Assembly: GCA_947632285.1 (NCBI GenBank)
Contig: CANROT010000004.1
Span: forward strand, 1-37,130
Source: an uncultured Clostridia bacterium
Lineage (GTDB): Bacteria > Bacillota > Clostridia > Oscillospirales > CAG-272
Direction: 5' to 3'
DNA: 37,130 nucleotides
Shown: one piece after another, positions 16,881 through 25,036 of the stretch
Position numbering within the stretch: the stretch's first letter is position 1
Layout: each line of letters starts with the position of its first letter
Notes under the pieces: model-generated
Told to the model about the DNA's origin: nothing
Databases searched by the model: none
What the model saw: the letters and a program-made list of their open reading frames with translations, nothing else
Program-made: the position numbers and the translations under genes

Positions 16881-18755
16881 TCAAGCCTCCGCGCTGTACT
16901 GGAGGGTATAGAGCTGGTAGTATCGGCCGCGGCGGTGGAGGAGCTCCTGATGTGTGCCCTCCTCGACTATCTGTCCATGGGAGAGCAGGATTATGTTGTC
17001 GGCGTGCTGTATCGTTGAGAGCCTGTGCGCGACGATGAGCATCGTGCCGATGTTCTTCATCTTTTCGAGCGAATCCTGAATCAGGATCTCCGTTTCGGTG
17101 TCGATATTCGCGGTCGCCTCGTCGAGGATCATGACGGAGGGGCGGTGAAGTATCGTGCGCGCGAACGACAAGAGCTGGCGCTGCCCGGCGGAGAAGTTGT
17201 TGCCGCGCTCGCGCACGACCTCGTCAAGCCCGCCCTCGAGCTTGTCGATGAATTTGTCGGCGTTCACGTAGCGGCACGCCTCCTTTATTTCGTCGTCGGT
17301 GAAGCTCTCCTCGCGGAGCACGATATTCGACCTTATCGTGCCGGAGAAGAGGAAGACGTCCTGGAGCATCTGACCGAAGCGGCAGCGGAGCGACGATATC
17401 TTTATATGCTTGATGTCTATGCCGTCGATGAGGATCTGCCCCTTCTGTATGTCGTAGTTGCGGCAGATGAGGGAGAGTATCGTCGTCTTGCCCGAGCCCG
17501 TCGAGCCGACGAAGGCGACGGTCTCCTTCGGGCTGACATGGAAGGAAACGCCGCGTAGCACCCACTCGCCGGGATTGTATGCGAACCACACGTCGCGGAA
17601 CTCGATCTCGCCGCGAATGTCTTCAAGCTCGACGGCGTCCGGCTCGTCGACGAGCTCGGGCTGCATATCGAAGACGGAGAAAATTTTCTCCGCCGACGCG
17701 AACGCGGACTGGAGCGCGTTGAACTGCTCGGCGAGCGTCTGTATCGGGTTGAAGAACGTCGAGATATACATATAGAACGAGACGAGCGTTTTTATCGTTA
17801 TCGTCTGCCCGAGGAAGACGGTCTCCTTTATATATCCCCTGCCGCAGAGGAAGAGCAGGCACATGACCGAGGTGATATAGAGCATATATACCATCGGGCG
17901 GAAAATGCCGAAGACGAAGATCTGGTTGTTCTTCGCGCGCTTGAGGCCGTTGCTCTTTTCGAGGAATTCGTTCATCTTCGCGTCCTCGCGGTTGAAGATC
18001 TGCGTTATCTTCATTCCGGAGAGATTTTCGGAGAGGAACGTGTTGATGTCCGTCGTCCTGTCCTTCACCGTGCGGAAGACGCGGCGCGTGAATTTGCGGA
18101 AGATGACGGTGAACAGCACGAGGAACGGGATAAAGCAGAGCACCATCAGCGTCAGCATATAGTTGAGCATCAGCATCGCGACGAGAACGCCGATTATGAC
18201 GAAGACGTTCCTTATCATGTTGACGAGAATGTTCGTGAACATCATCGAGATCGCGTTCGTGTCGTTCGTCACGCGCGTGACGAGCTTGCCGACGGGAATG
18301 TTGTTGAGCTGGTTGTGCGACAGGCTCTCGATGTGCGTGAACAGGTCGAGGCGCAGCGCGGAGAGGATCTTCTGCCCCGTCTTTTGCAGGATTATTGACT
18401 GGAAATACGTGCACACCATGGAGACGACGAGGATAACGCCGTAAAACGCGACGCGGATAAAGAGCTCCGAGAGCCCGAAATCCTTTGCGATTATCTCCTC
18501 GATGTCGCCGATGATGAGCGGGGATACGATGTCATACGCTATCGATACCGCCATGATGAGCAGCACGAGCAGAAAGCTCCGCCAATGCGGCTTTGCGTAT
18601 TTCAGAAGGCGCGCCATGATCTCGCCGTCCGGCATGTTGCGGTCGAAGGTGACCGCCTGCCCGCGGCGCTTGAGCACGATATAGGCGGCGACGAATATGA
18701 CGGCGAAAACGCCGATTATTCCCCCGGCAATGAGGACAGGCAGAAATTCACGCAT
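16881..18755 (-). CDS. ABC exporter half-transporter with catalytic NBD (BmrD/YheH-like)
   Basis: Starting at the ATG at 18755 (aaggagg ribosome site 8 nt upstream; overlap of 8 bp with the partner gene) the protein has 624 residues. An extra N-terminal membrane helix (MREFLPVLIAGG onward, to about residue 28) precedes the usual six-helix ABC exporter domain. The nucleotide-binding domain has Walker A VGSTGSGKTT, the altered signature FSAGQRQ and Walker B SVMILDEATANID with the catalytic Glu present. The partner has Asp at that place, so the two form a heterodimer of the BmrCD/TM287-288 type with one consensus and one degenerate ATP site. Such pumps export drugs or peptides, but the substrate here is unknown. 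The additional N-terminal helix is unusual. Confidence 0.88.
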   Translation of the reverse strand: MREFLPVLIAGGIIGVFAVIFVAAYIVLKRRGQAVTFDRNMPDGEIMARLLKYAKPHWRSFLLVLLIMAVSIAYDIVSPLIIGDIEEIIAKDFGLSELFIRVAFYGVILVVSMVCTYFQSIILQKTGQKILSALRLDLFTHIESLSHNQLNNIPVGKLVTRVTNDTNAISMMFTNILVNMIRNVFVIIGVLVAMLMLNYMLTLMVLCFIPFLVLFTVIFRKFTRRVFRTVKDRTTDINTFLSENLSGMKITQIFNREDAKMNEFLEKSNGLKRAKNNQIFVFGIFRPMVYMLYITSVMCLLFLCGRGYIKETVFLGQTITIKTLVSFYMYISTFFNPIQTLAEQFNALQSAFASAEKIFSVFDMQPELVDEPDAVELEDIRGEIEFRDVWFAYNPGEWVLRGVSFHVSPKETVAFVGSTGSGKTTILSLICRNYDIQKGQILIDGIDIKHIKISSLRCRFGQMLQDVFLFSGTIRSNIVLREESFTDDEIKEACRYVNADKFIDKLEGGLDEVVRERGNNFSAGQRQLLSFARTILHRPSVMILDEATANIDTETEILIQDSLEKMKNIGTMLIVAHRLSTIQHADNIILLSHGQIVEEGTHQELLHRRGRYYQLYTLQYSAEA

Positions 18756-20529
18756 TTTGCTCGCCTCCTTCCTCCTCGAGCCGCTGGAGCTCGACTGTGT
18801 GACTATAGTCCGGGCAGCGTCGGCACAGCTCTTCATGCGTGCCGACGTCGACGACCCTGCCGTCGTCGATGTATATTATCTTGTCCATGTGCTCGATAGT
18901 TGAGATTCGGTGCGCGATGAGGATCGTGGTCCGCCCGGCGCGCGTCTTTTTCAGGTTTTCGAGGATCGTTTTCTCCGTCTTCGTGTCGACGGCGGAAACG
19001 GAGTCATCGAGTATGAGGATCGGCGCATTCTTCATCAGCGCGCGCGCGATCGAGATGCGCTGTTTCTGCCCGCCGGAAACGGTGACGCCGCGCTCGCCGA
19101 GCACGGTGCCGTACCCCTCGGAGAATTCGCGGATATTGGAGTCGACGTCGGAGAGGACGGCGGCGTATTCGATCTCGTCCTCGTCTGCATCGTCGACGGC
19201 GAATGAAATGTTGCGCGCTATCGTGTCCGAGAAGAGGAAGTTGTCCTGCGGAACGTATGCGGCGGAGGCGCGGACGTCGCTGATAGAGACGTCGTTGACG
19301 TCGTGCCCGTCGATGAAGACGGTCCCGTCCGGGACGTTGTAGGTGCGGAGAATGAGGTCGACGATCGTCGTCTTGCCGGAGCCCGTCTTGCCGACGAGGC
19401 CGACGCTCTCACCCGCGTTTATGCGGAACGAAACGTCGGAGAGAACGTCAAATTCCCCGTCCGGATAGCGGAAGGTGAGGTGGCGGAATTCGATATCGCC
19501 GCGGACGTCGCGGAGCGCGCCGACGCCGGGGCGGTCCGTGACCGTCTGCACTTCGTCGAGCAGCCCGCTGATGCGGTCGAGGGAGGCCTTGCCGCGGCTC
19601 GTCATGTCGATGAGCTCGGAGACCGCCATGATGGGCCAGACGATCGCGTTGAAGTAGCCGATGTATTCGACGAGCTGACCGGCGTTGAACGTGCCGAGGT
19701 AGACGAGATAGCCGCCGTAGCCGAGAATGACGCAGATGACGGACTGGACGAACAGCGTCACGAGTATGTGCAGCAGCACGGAGGAGCGCGTGAAGTCGAC
19801 ATTGGCGCGTTCGTTCTCGGTGTTGAGGCTGCGGAACGCCCAGAGCTCCTTCGCCTCCTTGACGAACGCCTTTATCACGGCGATGCCGGAAAAGCTCTCC
19901 TGCGAAAAATCGGACAGCTTGGAGAACGCCTCCTGCCGTATCGCCCACTTTTTCTCCATATATTTGCCGACGACGGTGGACGCGCCGAGCAAAAGCGCCA
20001 TCGGTATGAGGGAGAGCACGGTCATGAGGCGGCTCATCTCCCACATGTGCCACACGGCGAGGACGCCGAGCATAACCGCGTCAAACAGCATCAAGAGGCC
20101 GTTGCCGTAGCAGTCCTGGACCGTGTCAAGATCGTTCGTGAACAGGCTCATCAGGTCACCGACCTTGTTGACCTGATAGAACTCGTGCGAGAGGCGGCGG
20201 CAATGGTCGAACATCTTGTTTCGGATATCGGCCTCGACCTTGATCGCCGCGCCGAAAAAGCAGATGCGCCACAAAAACCGGCCGAACACCATGGAGATGA
20301 TGACGCCGAGCATCGGCATACAGATGTGATCGAGCAGAAAATCCATGTCGAAGACGTATCTGACGCCGTCGATAGTCACCGCCCCGTCGTTGATGCCGTT
20401 GACGACGAGCTGGTAGAGGTTCGGGACGACCATCTGCATATAGTCCACGAGCGCGAGCGAAAGCAGCCCGAGTATGAGCCAGGGCGCGTATTTTATGTAG
20501 TATTTGTTTATGTATTTACCGAATATCAT
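18748..20529 (-). CDS. ABC exporter half-transporter with degenerate NBD (BmrC/YheI-like)
   Basis: The 593-residue protein has six membrane helices followed by an NBD with Walker A VGKTGSGKTT and a consensus signature VSGGQKQR. Walker B is ILILDDSVSAVD, where the catalytic Glu is replaced by Asp. This DDS form marks the non-catalytic half of heterodimeric exporters such as BmrC/LmrC. It is first in a two-gene operon behind the promoter at 20573-20601 and overlaps the second gene by 8 bp, consistent with one-to-one assembly. I see no leader peptide like that regulating bmrCD in Bacillus. Confidence 0.9.
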   Translation of the reverse strand: MIFGKYINKYYIKYAPWLILGLLSLALVDYMQMVVPNLYQLVVNGINDGAVTIDGVRYVFDMDFLLDHICMPMLGVIISMVFGRFLWRICFFGAAIKVEADIRNKMFDHCRRLSHEFYQVNKVGDLMSLFTNDLDTVQDCYGNGLLMLFDAVMLGVLAVWHMWEMSRLMTVLSLIPMALLLGASTVVGKYMEKKWAIRQEAFSKLSDFSQESFSGIAVIKAFVKEAKELWAFRSLNTENERANVDFTRSSVLLHILVTLFVQSVICVILGYGGYLVYLGTFNAGQLVEYIGYFNAIVWPIMAVSELIDMTSRGKASLDRISGLLDEVQTVTDRPGVGALRDVRGDIEFRHLTFRYPDGEFDVLSDVSFRINAGESVGLVGKTGSGKTTIVDLILRTYNVPDGTVFIDGHDVNDVSISDVRASAAYVPQDNFLFSDTIARNISFAVDDADEDEIEYAAVLSDVDSNIREFSEGYGTVLGERGVTVSGGQKQRISIARALMKNAPILILDDSVSAVDTKTEKTILENLKKTRAGRTTILIAHRISTIEHMDKIIYIDDGRVVDVGTHEELCRRCPDYSHTVELQRLEEEGGEQNA

Positions 20530-20572
20530 CTATCGCTTTCCGCCTTTCCCGTAATACGGACGCCGAGCTTTC

Positions 20573-20601
20573 ATTATGGCATAATGCGCGCCCGTTGTCA
20601 A
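20573..20601 (-). promoter_or_regulatory. SigA-type promoter of the ABC exporter operon
   Basis: On the minus strand TTGACA (20601-20596), a 17-bp spacer and CATAAT (20578-20573). Predicted start near 20566, about 37 nt before the ATG at 20529. Confidence 0.7.
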
Positions 20602-20654
20602 TAAGTTTTTGCGCCCCCAGTGATTTTTTTCCTCTGTTTTCTTTATTTTAAGCG

Positions 20655-20685
20655 CAAAAAACGCCCGCCGGTGGAGGCGGGCGTT
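20655..20685 (-). terminator. Rho-independent terminator of the preQ1-controlled operon
   Basis: aacgcccgcc (20660-20669) pairs with ggcgggcgtt (20676-20685) around a 6-nt loop; on the minus strand TTTTTGCGC follows. It lies directly after the DUF4298 gene. Confidence 0.85.
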
Positions 20686-20688
20686 CTT

Positions 20689-20976
20689 TCACTCGTGAAA
20701 TAGCTCAAAAACCGTTTCTTTTACGGCGGCGACGGAGGCGAGAAGATCGAATACCGAGTCCTCGGAGAGGACGCCGCGCTCAAGGTCGGGCGGAAAAAGG
20801 CCCGCCGCGTCGTCTGCGGCGTCGGTGAGCCAGTCCGTTTCGTAATACGCGCGCAGCGCCTCGATCTCCGGGAGCGCGGCCCTGTATCCTTCGAGCGCGG
20901 CCTCGAGCGCACAGACGGCGGAGGCGGCGCTTTTGAGATAGTTTTCGTTTCGCTTTACGCGGTCGATGTCGATCAT
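20689..20976 (-). CDS. DUF4298 family protein
   Basis: The 95-residue protein begins at MIDIDRVKRNENYL (ATG at 20976); longer readings run into the SDR gene without support. It fits DUF4298: a helical N-terminal half, then LRAYYETDWLTDAADDAAG, LERGVLSEDSVFDLL and a final helix. Function is unknown. It is the third gene of the preQ1-riboswitch operon, 5 bp after the SDR gene, so a role connected with queuosine precursor use is suggested by position only. Confidence 0.8.
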   Translation of the reverse strand: MIDIDRVKRNENYLKSAASAVCALEAALEGYRAALPEIEALRAYYETDWLTDAADDAAGLFPPDLERGVLSEDSVFDLLASVAAVKETVFELFHE

Positions 20977-20981
20977 ATCGG

Positions 20982-21629
20982 TCACCACACGAAATTCGAT
21001 TTTGCGGCCTCGCCGTTGTCGACGAGCAGGTCCTGCGCCGTCATCGATTTGTTTGTGACGGTGAGAAAATATGCCCAGTCGGCTATCTCGCACGGCTCCG
21101 CCCACTTCGGCAGGAGCGTTTCCGCCATGATGCGCTCCCACAGCGCGGGATCGCGCATGACGCGGTCGTTCAGGCTCGTGCGGACGCCGCCGGGGGAGAG
21201 GCTGTTCGCCGTCGCTCCGTATTCGGCGACGCGCAGCGCCGTATTTTTCATATAGGCGACAACGCCGCCCTTGCTCGCCGCGTATTCGGGGAACTCCGCG
21301 CCGGTCGAGGCGCTCGCGGACGCGATAAAGAGGATACTTTTTATCCCGGCGCGTATGCCGTATTTCTCCGTGACGCGGATCGTCCCCTTCAGGTTGACGT
21401 CGATGTCGCGCCCGGAATTTTGCACCCCGGCGTTATTGATGAGGATATCGACGCCGTCTATGTCGGGCAGCGCGTCCGAATAAATATCGGCGGTATAGTG
21501 CGTGTATGCTGGACTTGAAACGGCGCCTGTGCAGACGTCGATGCCGATGACGGTGTGCCCCTCGCTCAGAAATTTTTCCGCTATGGCGGCGCCGATACCG
21601 CCGCTCGCGCCGGTTATAAGGACCTTCAT
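20982..21629 (-). CDS. Short-chain dehydrogenase/reductase (SDR)
   Basis: The 215-residue protein starts at the ATG at 21629, which overlaps the transporter stop as ATGA and has a ggaagg ribosome site. Classical SDR motifs are TGASGGIG (NAD(P) binding, residues 7-14), INNAG and the catalytic pair in YAASK, with Ser in FIASASAS. Acidic D31 after the second strand (GIDVC) favours NAD(H). It is smaller than usual SDRs (about 250). The substrate is not evident. Its place behind a preQ1 riboswitch, coupled to a queuosine-precursor transporter, makes a deazapurine or queuine-related reaction possible, but that is inference. Confidence 0.8.
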   Translation of the reverse strand: MKVLITGASGGIGAAIAEKFLSEGHTVIGIDVCTGAVSSPAYTHYTADIYSDALPDIDGVDILINNAGVQNSGRDIDVNLKGTIRVTEKYGIRAGIKSILFIASASASTGAEFPEYAASKGGVVAYMKNTALRVAEYGATANSLSPGGVRTSLNDRVMRDPALWERIMAETLLPKWAEPCEIADWAYFLTVTNKSMTAQDLLVDNGEAAKSNFVW

Positions 21630-22366
21630 TCCCGTGCCTTCCGTATGTATTCGAAGTATTCTCTGCCGACGTCCGCCTCGCGCCATCTCTTGCACGTCAC
21701 GTACCCGAGGCGCGAGAAGGCGACCTCGCATAAAAGCTCGGCGACCATGCCCGTGGCGGCGCACGTCACGCACTGGGTCAGCGTCCAGTCGAAGAAGACG
21801 TGGCTGACGATCAGCGCGAAGACGATGTTGTCCGCGAACTGACCGACGGCGGTCGAAATATATGTCCTGCACGCGTAGGCGAGAAAGCCGTCCTTGCGGA
21901 AGAGCTTTCCGACCGCGTAGTTCAGAGTGTTGTTGATGACGGCGGAAACGATGAACGCCGTCGTGCTGCCGAGCAGCACATACCACGTGCCGCCGAAGGT
22001 GCGGTCGAGCGCCGTGTTGATGACGGCCTCGGAACCCTCGACATACGATTCGCCCCACACGCCCGGGATCAGGCTCGCGAGGAAGAAAAAGAGCGCGACC
22101 AAAAGGTTGACGGCGGCGGCGAGCAGCGAGAGCTCCGTCGCGGCCTTCGGGCCGAAGTGCTTTGTGAGAATGTCCATCGACAGAAACGCGACCCACGAAA
22201 CGATAATGCCGCAGTCGAGGGCGAGCCAGTCAAAGGGCAGGGTGACGCTCTTGTTCGCGAGCAGATTCATCGCGATGAGAGAGATGACGAAAAGCGAGGT
22301 GAGAAGAGCCGGAGTTGAGCGCAGAAGAAGCCCGAACTCCCGCATCTCCCGTTTGATGCGGGACAT
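21626..22366 (-). CDS. yhhQ: YhhQ/VUT-family queuosine precursor transporter
   Basis: From the ATG at 22366 (MSRIKREMREFG) the protein has 246 residues and about six membrane helices. NLLANKSVTL, DILTKHFGPKAA, INNTLNYAVG and the intramembrane-type YISTAVGQFADNIVF are typical of the PF02592 (VUT/YhhQ) family, whose E. coli member imports preQ0/preQ1-type precursors. A preQ1-I riboswitch lies immediately upstream with the ribosome site built into its pseudoknot, independently supporting this substrate. The queuosine biosynthesis genes proper are not in the window. Confidence 0.9.
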   Translation of the reverse strand: MSRIKREMREFGLLLRSTPALLTSLFVISLIAMNLLANKSVTLPFDWLALDCGIIVSWVAFLSMDILTKHFGPKAATELSLLAAAVNLLVALFFFLASLIPGVWGESYVEGSEAVINTALDRTFGGTWYVLLGSTTAFIVSAVINNTLNYAVGKLFRKDGFLAYACRTYISTAVGQFADNIVFALIVSHVFFDWTLTQCVTCAATGMVAELLCEVAFSRLGYVTCKRWREADVGREYFEYIRKARE

Positions 22367-22375
22367 GGATTTGTA

Positions 22376-22418
22376 CCTTCCTTGTTTTTTATTTAAGATG
22401 GTTATCAAGAAACATCTT
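22376..22418 (-). promoter_or_regulatory. PreQ1-I riboswitch (translational) upstream of the YhhQ-type transporter
   Basis: Read on the minus strand: P1 AAGATG (22418-22413), loop UUU, P2 strand CUUG, loop AUAAC, P1 strand CAUCUU (22400-22395), A-rich linker AAAUAAAAAA, and P2 strand CAAG (22384-22381). CUUG pairs perfectly with CAAG, so the H-type pseudoknot of preQ1-I aptamers can form. The loop Cys-position C directly before the P1 3' strand, and the tail AAAACAAGG, match the known class layout (compare the Thermoanaerobacter form). The ribosome site AAGGAAGG (22383-22376) overlaps the P2 3' strand, so ligand binding should block translation of the ATG at 22366. A possible -10 TATAAT lies at 22449-22444. 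Confidence 0.85.
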
Positions 22419-22444
22419 ATTTACAATATTAAATTAAAGCTGCA

Positions 22445-23185
22445 TTATATCCAGCCAAAAGCGAACTGCCTTATGATGCCGAGACATTCGCGGACCGCGT
22501 TCGGGATCAAGAGATAGATCGGCGATGCGCCGTGTATATGAGAGGCGGCGATGCCCGCGGCGCGCGCGTGCAGCTCGGCGCGGGCGACGTGATAATCGCT
22601 CGTGACGATGGCGGCGCGCCAGTCGGCTCCGAGCCGGCCGTCGAGCAGTTCTTTTGAGTAAATGCAGTTTTCGCGCGTGCTCGTCGAGGCCGATTCTTCG
22701 ATCATTATATCCTCGGGCACGCCCTTTGAGAGCAGGTATTTTTTCATCGCCCGGCATTCGGCGACCGCCTCGTCTTCCCCCTGCCCGCCGCTGAGAACGA
22801 TGACGGCACCGGGGTTTTCGGCGTGATACCGCAAGGCGGCGTCGAGGCGGCACTTGAGCTGCACGCCGACCTCCTCGCCGCGCAGACCGCAGCCGAGGAC
22901 GATGACGGCGTCCTCATCGTATGTCGCGGTGTCGACGCTGCCGTAAATGACGAGCGCCGAGAGCGCCGATATGCCGATGACGGTGACGGCGGCAAACGCG
23001 CGCGGCACCCACCGGGGCATATGCGGGGCAAGCCGTCCCGAGCACGCGCCCGCAAGTATGAAGACGGCGGCGAGCACGTATGTAACGATGACGCCGGAGT
23101 GCGTCTTCGACGTGAGCGACGACGCGCACGCGGAGGCGGCGAATACCGCGCCAAGCGCGATATAGATATACCCTGTTTTTTTCAT
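22445..23185 (-). CDS. YdcF/SanA-family (DUF218) membrane protein
   Basis: The 246-residue protein has two to three N-terminal membrane helices (about 5-24, 33-48 and 62-84) and a DUF218 domain with DAVIVLGCGLRGEEVG, VLSGGQGEDE, EESASTSTREN and TSDYHVARA. These match YdcF/SanA/ElyC proteins, thought to act in cell-envelope precursor metabolism at the outer membrane face; the reaction is unknown. The ATG at 23185 has no ribosome site and lies only 6 nt after a TATAAT -10 element, so its mRNA is predicted to be leaderless. Confidence 0.85.
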   Translation of the reverse strand: MKKTGYIYIALGAVFAASACASSLTSKTHSGVIVTYVLAAVFILAGACSGRLAPHMPRWVPRAFAAVTVIGISALSALVIYGSVDTATYDEDAVIVLGCGLRGEEVGVQLKCRLDAALRYHAENPGAVIVLSGGQGEDEAVAECRAMKKYLLSKGVPEDIMIEESASTSTRENCIYSKELLDGRLGADWRAAIVTSDYHVARAELHARAAGIAASHIHGASPIYLLIPNAVRECLGIIRQFAFGWI

Positions 23186-23191
23186 AACGGT

Positions 23192-23220
23192 ATTATAGCA
23201 CCGCGCCCCTCAAATATCAA
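23192..23220 (-). promoter_or_regulatory. Promoter giving a leaderless transcript of the YdcF gene
   Basis: On the minus strand TTGATA (23220-23215), a 17-bp spacer and a perfect TATAAT (23197-23192). The usual start point, 7 nt downstream, falls on the A of the ATG at 23185. Confidence 0.7.
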
Positions 23221-23234
23221 GTGCAAATTTTGCG

Positions 23235-23249
23235 CCCCGCAAGGCGGGG
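23235..23249 (-). terminator. Short GC hairpin after the VWA gene
   Basis: ccccgc (23235-23240) pairs with gcgggg (23244-23249) around a 3-nt loop just past the VWA stop. No clear U-tract follows on the minus strand, so termination here is uncertain. Confidence 0.35.
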
Positions 23250-23255
23250 TTTGCG

Positions 23256-23912
23256 TCAGCGCCTGTCCCCGCCGCGCTGCTTGCGGTCGTCCTCTATCCG
23301 CGATTTCCACGAATCGGTGAGCGGTGCGCTGCATCTGACAGTTGCGATCGCCTCGCTCATGACCTCGTAGTTCAGGCGCGTGCCCTCCTTGTCCGAGATA
23401 TACTGCGCCGCGCGGTCCTTCCCGATGCCGAAGCTCTTTGCGGTCGAGACGGCGTCAATGTTCGCGCCGAGGAAGAGAAATTCCCAGCCGTACTTTGATT
23501 TCTGCCGCTCTATCATCTCGCGGACGCGGTCGAGGGTGTATCTCCTGCTCGCGTTCTCCATTCCGTCCGTCGTGATGATGAAGACCGTGTGCTCCGGGAC
23601 GTCCTCTTCGCGCGCGTATTTGTGGACGTTGCCGATGTGGTGGATCGCGCCGCCCACGGCGTCGAGCAGCGCCGTGCAGCCGCGCACCGTGTAGTCGCGG
23701 TCCGTCAGCGGCTCGACTCGGCGCACGTCGACTCTGTCGTGCAGCACCTCCGTCTCCCCGTCAAAGAGCACGGTCGAGACGAGCGCCTCGCCCGGCTCGC
23801 GCTTTTGTTTTTCTATCATCGAGTTGAAGCCGCCTATCGTGTCGGCCTCGAGCCCGCTCATGGAGCCGCTCCTGTCAAGAATAAATACGATCTCGGTAAG
23901 TCCTTTTTTCAT
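23256..23912 (-). CDS. Von Willebrand factor A domain protein
   Basis: The 218-residue cytoplasmic protein is almost entirely one VWA domain with a full MIDAS site: DRSGSMS (DxSxS) near the N-terminus, the threonine in GCTALLD and the aspartate in IITTDGMEN. The last 30 residues are highly charged. It has no signal peptide. Similar stand-alone VWA proteins occur in many Bacillota next to tellurium-resistance, phosphatase or kinase genes, but its partner is unknown. A ribosome site (gggagg) lies upstream of the ATG. It follows the macro-domain gene with a hairpin between them. Confidence 0.85.
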   Translation of the reverse strand: MKKGLTEIVFILDRSGSMSGLEADTIGGFNSMIEKQKREPGEALVSTVLFDGETEVLHDRVDVRRVEPLTDRDYTVRGCTALLDAVGGAIHHIGNVHKYAREEDVPEHTVFIITTDGMENASRRYTLDRVREMIERQKSKYGWEFLFLGANIDAVSTAKSFGIGKDRAAQYISDKEGTRLNYEVMSEAIATVRCSAPLTDSWKSRIEDDRKQRGGDRR

Positions 23913-23927
23913 TTCTTTTTTCCTCCC

Positions 23928-23972
23928 GAATAAAAATTATTGACCGCAGGCCATATCTCTGTCCTGCGGTCA
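23928..23972 (-). terminator. Hairpin terminator after the macro-domain gene
   Basis: tgaccgcagg (23941-23950) pairs with cctgcggtca (23963-23972). On the minus strand the stem is followed by ataatttttatt. It separates the macro gene from the VWA gene; partial read-through or a promoter within the stem region (TATACT at about 23979-23974) could supply the VWA gene. Confidence 0.6.
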
Positions 23973-24021
23973 CAGTATAACTCTTTTTCGGGAGGTCGAG
24001 GTCGCCCGCCGGGCGACATTT

Positions 24022-25011
24022 TCACGCGCCGAGAAGGCTCTGGTCAAAGGCGAACAGCGCCTCGTTTATCTCGTAGATATTGTAGTTCCCGCGCTCGATG
24101 AAGTATTCGATTATGATATCGAATTTGCTGCTGTGGGAGAGGGTAAAGCCCGCCGTCCGCAAGAGGAGCTGCGTTTCCGAGAGCGGCAGCTCAAGCGCGA
24201 CCGCGAACGCGAGCGCGGTCGGCTTTGACGGCTTATAGAGCCTGTCGCTGCGGATCTTGGAGAACAGCTTGCGGTCAATGTTCGCCTTTTTGTAGCACTC
24301 CGCGTCCGTCATGCCGGATTCGTCTATCTTCCGCAGCAGCATCTCGGAAAAGCTCTCGTCGAGGCGGGCGACCGCCTCATCGAGCGAGCGCGGCGCTTTT
24401 GCGTTGCGGAGGGGTGCGGCAGGGGCGTCGGCGCATACGGGCGCCTGAAGCGTAATGCTCTCTCTTTGCCTGTCTATGTGCGCGTCCGCATATATGTCGT
24501 CGATGTATCTTTCGATATCGGCGAACCGTTTCCCGGCAGCCCTGTACGACTCGCGGTCGAAGATGACGATATAGACCGTCATGTCGCAGGTTTTGAGAAA
24601 TTCATCTATCGTGTCCGTCGCCGTCCGCAGCGCGGCGTCCTTCGGATAGCCGTATGCGCCCGAGGAGATCAGGGGAAAGGCGACCGACTCGCACCCCGCC
24701 TCTTTCGCGAGGCGGAGGGATTCGCGGTAGCATGAGGCGAGCAGCTGCGGCTCGCCGTGCATTCCGTCCGAAAAGACGGGGCCGACCGTGTGTATAACGT
24801 ATTTGCACGGCAGCGAATATGCGCCCGTTATCTTTGCCATGCCCGTCTCGCAGCCGCCGAGCGTGCTGCACTCACGGAGCAGACCGGGCCCCGCGGTGCG
24901 GTGTATCGCGCCGTCAACGCCGCCCCCGCCGAGAAGGGAATTGTTCGCGGCGTTGACTATCGCGTCGACGGCCATTTTAGTTATGTCGTTCCTGACGATA
25001 AAAAGCGGCAT
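24022..25011 (-). CDS. Macro-domain ADP-ribose hydrolase fused to a C-terminal HTH-like domain
   Basis: Residues 1 to about 170 form a macro domain of the O-acetyl-ADP-ribose deacetylase type: [33 protein letters not shown] and [12 protein letters not shown] are the ADP-ribose-contacting loops. A low-complexity linker (about 175-215) leads to an all-helical module of about 115 residues. It contains [20 protein letters not shown], which reads like a lambda-repressor/XRE-type HTH, followed by [15 protein letters not shown] and a conserved-looking end ([18 protein letters not shown]). The protein may remove ADP-ribose from protein or nucleic acid targets while the C-terminal module provides binding. 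A gggagg ribosome site precedes the ATG at 25011. Confidence 0.88.
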   Translation of the reverse strand: MPLFIVRNDITKMAVDAIVNAANNSLLGGGGVDGAIHRTAGPGLLRECSTLGGCETGMAKITGAYSLPCKYVIHTVGPVFSDGMHGEPQLLASCYRESLRLAKEAGCESVAFPLISSGAYGYPKDAALRTATDTIDEFLKTCDMTVYIVIFDRESYRAAGKRFADIERYIDDIYADAHIDRQRESITLQAPVCADAPAAPLRNAKAPRSLDEAVARLDESFSEMLLRKIDESGMTDAECYKKANIDRKLFSKIRSDRLYKPSKPTALAFAVALELPLSETQLLLRTAGFTLSHSSKFDIIIEYFIERGNYNIYEINEALFAFDQSLLGA

Positions 25012-25036
25012 ATGTATTTGTCCTCCCGGTCTTTTT

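Noticed and set aside
19303..20604. Plus-strand open frame of 433 codons
   Set aside because: It is antisense to the ABC exporter gene; the sequence is a charged, low-complexity shadow without family features.
21630..22196. N-terminal extension of the SDR frame
   Set aside because: It overlaps the transporter gene out of frame; the SDR nucleotide-binding motif begins directly at the ATG at 21629.
22434..22853. Arginine-rich minus-strand frame inside the YdcF gene
   Set aside because: It is an alternative frame of the YdcF gene, without a ribosome site or domain.
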